Notes under the pieces: generated by a model
What the model saw: only the letters and a program-made list of their open reading frames with translations
Told to the model about the DNA's origin: nothing
Database searches by the model: none
From: PALSA-505 sp963702235
GTDB lineage: Bacteria; Actinomycetota; Actinomycetes; Streptosporangiales; Streptosporangiaceae
Assembly (NCBI GenBank): GCA_963702235.1
Contig: CAVPBZ010000013.1
Span: 124,001-188,000, forward strand
Direction: 5' to 3'
Length of the DNA stretch: 64,000 nucleotides
In this document: piece after piece, positions 62,765 to 64,000 of the stretch
Numbering within the stretch: position 1 is the stretch's first letter
Layout: every line of letters starts with the position of its first letter
Translations under genes and position numbers: made by a program

Positions 62765-64000
62765 TTGACTGAGCTGGACACGGGTGCGCCGGGCGGGCCG
62801 GGCGGCGGTGACCGCACCGAGCCCGTCGACATTCAGGTCGAGATGCAGCGCAGCTACATCGACTACGCGATGTCGGTCATCGTGGGCCGGGCGCTGCCGG
62901 ACGTGCGGGACGGCCTCAAGCCGGTGCACGTCCGCATCCTGTACGCGATGTACGACGGCGGCTACCGGCCGGACCGGTCGTTCTTCAAGTGCGCGCGGGT
63001 GGTCGGCGACGTGATGGGCCAGTACCATCCGCACGGCGACAGCGCGATCTACGACGCGCTGGTCCGGATGGCCCAGCCGTGGTCGATGCGGTATCCGCTG
63101 ATCGACAGCCAGGGCAACTTCGGCTCGCCGGGCAACGACCCGCCCGCGGCCATGCGGTACACCGAGTGCAAGCTCGCCCCGCTGGCCATGGAGATGCTGC
63201 GGGACATCGACACCAAGGCCGTCGTCGACTTCCGCGAGAACTACGACGGCCGCGGGCAGGAGCCCACGGTCCTGCCCGCCCGGTTCCCCAACCTGCTGGT
63301 CAACGGCTCGGAGGGCATCGCGGTCGGCATGGCCACCAAGATCCCGCCGCACAACCTGCGCGAGATCGGAGCCGGGGTCCAGTGGTACCTTGACAACTAC
63401 GAGGCCACCGACGAGGACCTGCTCGATGCGCTGATAGAGCGGATCGCCGGGCCCGATTTCCCCACCTCCGCGCAGATCGTCGGCCGCCGCGGGATCAGGG
63501 ATGCGTACCGGACGGGCCGCGGCTCGATCACCATGCGCGCGGTGGTCGAGGTCGAGGAGGACATCAAGGGCCGCACCACCCTGGTCGCCACCGAGCTGCC
63601 GTACCAGGTCAACCCGGACAACCTGGCGCTGAAGATCGCTGAGCTGGTGAAGGACGGCCGGATCGGCGGCATCGCCGACGTCCGGGACGAGTCCAGCAAC
63701 CGGGCCGGCCAGCGGCTGGTCATCGTGCTCAAGCGGGACGCGGTGGCCAAGGTCGTGCTGAACAACCTGTACAAGCACACCCAGCTGCAGGACACGTTCG
63801 GCGCGAACATGCTGGCCCTGGTCGACGAGGTGCCGCGCACCCTGCGCCTGGACCAGATGATCCGGTACTGGGTCGCGCACCAGATCGACGTGATCGTCCG
63901 GCGCACCCAGTACCTGCTCAACAAGGCCCAGGAGCGGGCGCACGTCCTGCGGGGGCTGATCAAGGCGATCGAGGCGATCGACGAGGTGATCGCGCTGATC
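62765..64000 (+). CDS. gyrA: DNA gyrase subunit A (3' end cut by window edge)
   Basis: It starts at TTG 62765 (LTELDTGAPGGPGG) and stays open to the window edge for 412 codons. It reads QRSYIDYAMSVIVGRALPDV, the QRDR QYHPHGDSAIYDALVRMAQP with the catalytic Tyr expected at APLAMRYTE-like segment PPAAMRYTECKLAPL, then GIAVGMATKIPPHNL. The quinolone-contact positions read Ser and Asp (GDSAIYD), the sensitive type. It is in the order gyrB-gyrA; the C-terminal wrapping domain is outside the window. Confidence 0.96.
   Translation, partial: MTELDTGAPGGPGGGDRTEPVDIQVEMQRSYIDYAMSVIVGRALPDVRDGLKPVHVRILYAMYDGGYRPDRSFFKCARVVGDVMGQYHPHGDSAIYDALVRMAQPWSMRYPLIDSQGNFGSPGNDPPAAMRYTECKLAPLAMEMLRDIDTKAVVDFRENYDGRGQEPTVLPARFPNLLVNGSEGIAVGMATKIPPHNLREIGAGVQWYLDNYEATDEDLLDALIERIAGPDFPTSAQIVGRRGIRDAYRTGRGSITMRAVVEVEEDIKGRTTLVATELPYQVNPDNLALKIAELVKDGRIGGIADVRDESSNRAGQRLVIVLKRDAVAKVVLNNLYKHTQLQDTFGANMLALVDEVPRTLRLDQMIRYWVAHQIDVIVRRTQYLLNKAQERAHVLRGLIKAIEAIDEVIALI

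Overview
The window is a piece of chromosome from a very GC-rich actinobacterium, most likely a Streptosporangiales-type or related filamentous lineage. The evidence is uniformly G/C-ending codons, many GTG/TTG starts, and an actinobacterial replication-origin order: parB-parA-rsmG-jag-yidC-yidD-rnpA-rpmH / dnaA / oriC / dnaN-recF-dciA-gyrB-gyrA. I cannot name the species from sequence alone.

Positions 1-11.6 kb are accessory. They hold a small regulator/membrane operon with a clear operator, an IS1634-type element, two antibiotic-kinase-like (APH) genes, a broken P-loop kinase, a small HTH gene next to a triple heptamer, an IS4-type element carrying an IS110-type element inside its transposase, and a decayed tyrosine integrase abutting a tRNA-Arg. 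This looks like the worn edge of an integrative element. Positions 11.7-15.6 kb hold a CMD-family gene, an ECF42-like sigma module (DGPF/YCII protein plus sigma factor with a matching promoter), a glycolipid-binding-like gene and a frameshifted beta-keto-acid cleavage enzyme.

Positions 15.6-21.7 kb carry dnaB, interrupted by two inteins, then rplI-rpsR-ssb-rpsF. Positions 22-33 kb carry endonuclease IV, a GT87 glycosyltransferase, a class A PBP, a DUF5318 gene and a divergent PadR regulator sharing a perfect palindrome, inositol-phosphate synthase, an MFS transporter and the CCA-adding enzyme. Positions 33-43.6 kb are a cell-envelope/redox block resembling the mycobacterial mviN-sigM-trxB-trxC neighbourhood: ybaK-like, DUF6049, murJ, a stand-alone membrane pseudokinase, sigM-like sigma, zinc anti-sigma, trxB, trxA. 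Positions 43.6-48.3 kb hold a GNAT, a PLP aminotransferase coupled to a Ddl-like ATP-grasp ligase, and a threonine aldolase. From 47.7 kb on come the segregation genes with three parS-like sites, membrane insertion and RNase P genes, oriC, and the replication and gyrase genes running to the right edge, where gyrA is cut off.

Several genes, including the normally indispensable CCA-adding enzyme and probably murJ, are broken by single-base losses in G/C runs. The shared signature makes consensus-sequence error a serious possibility, so the frameshifts should be checked before any gene is called dead.
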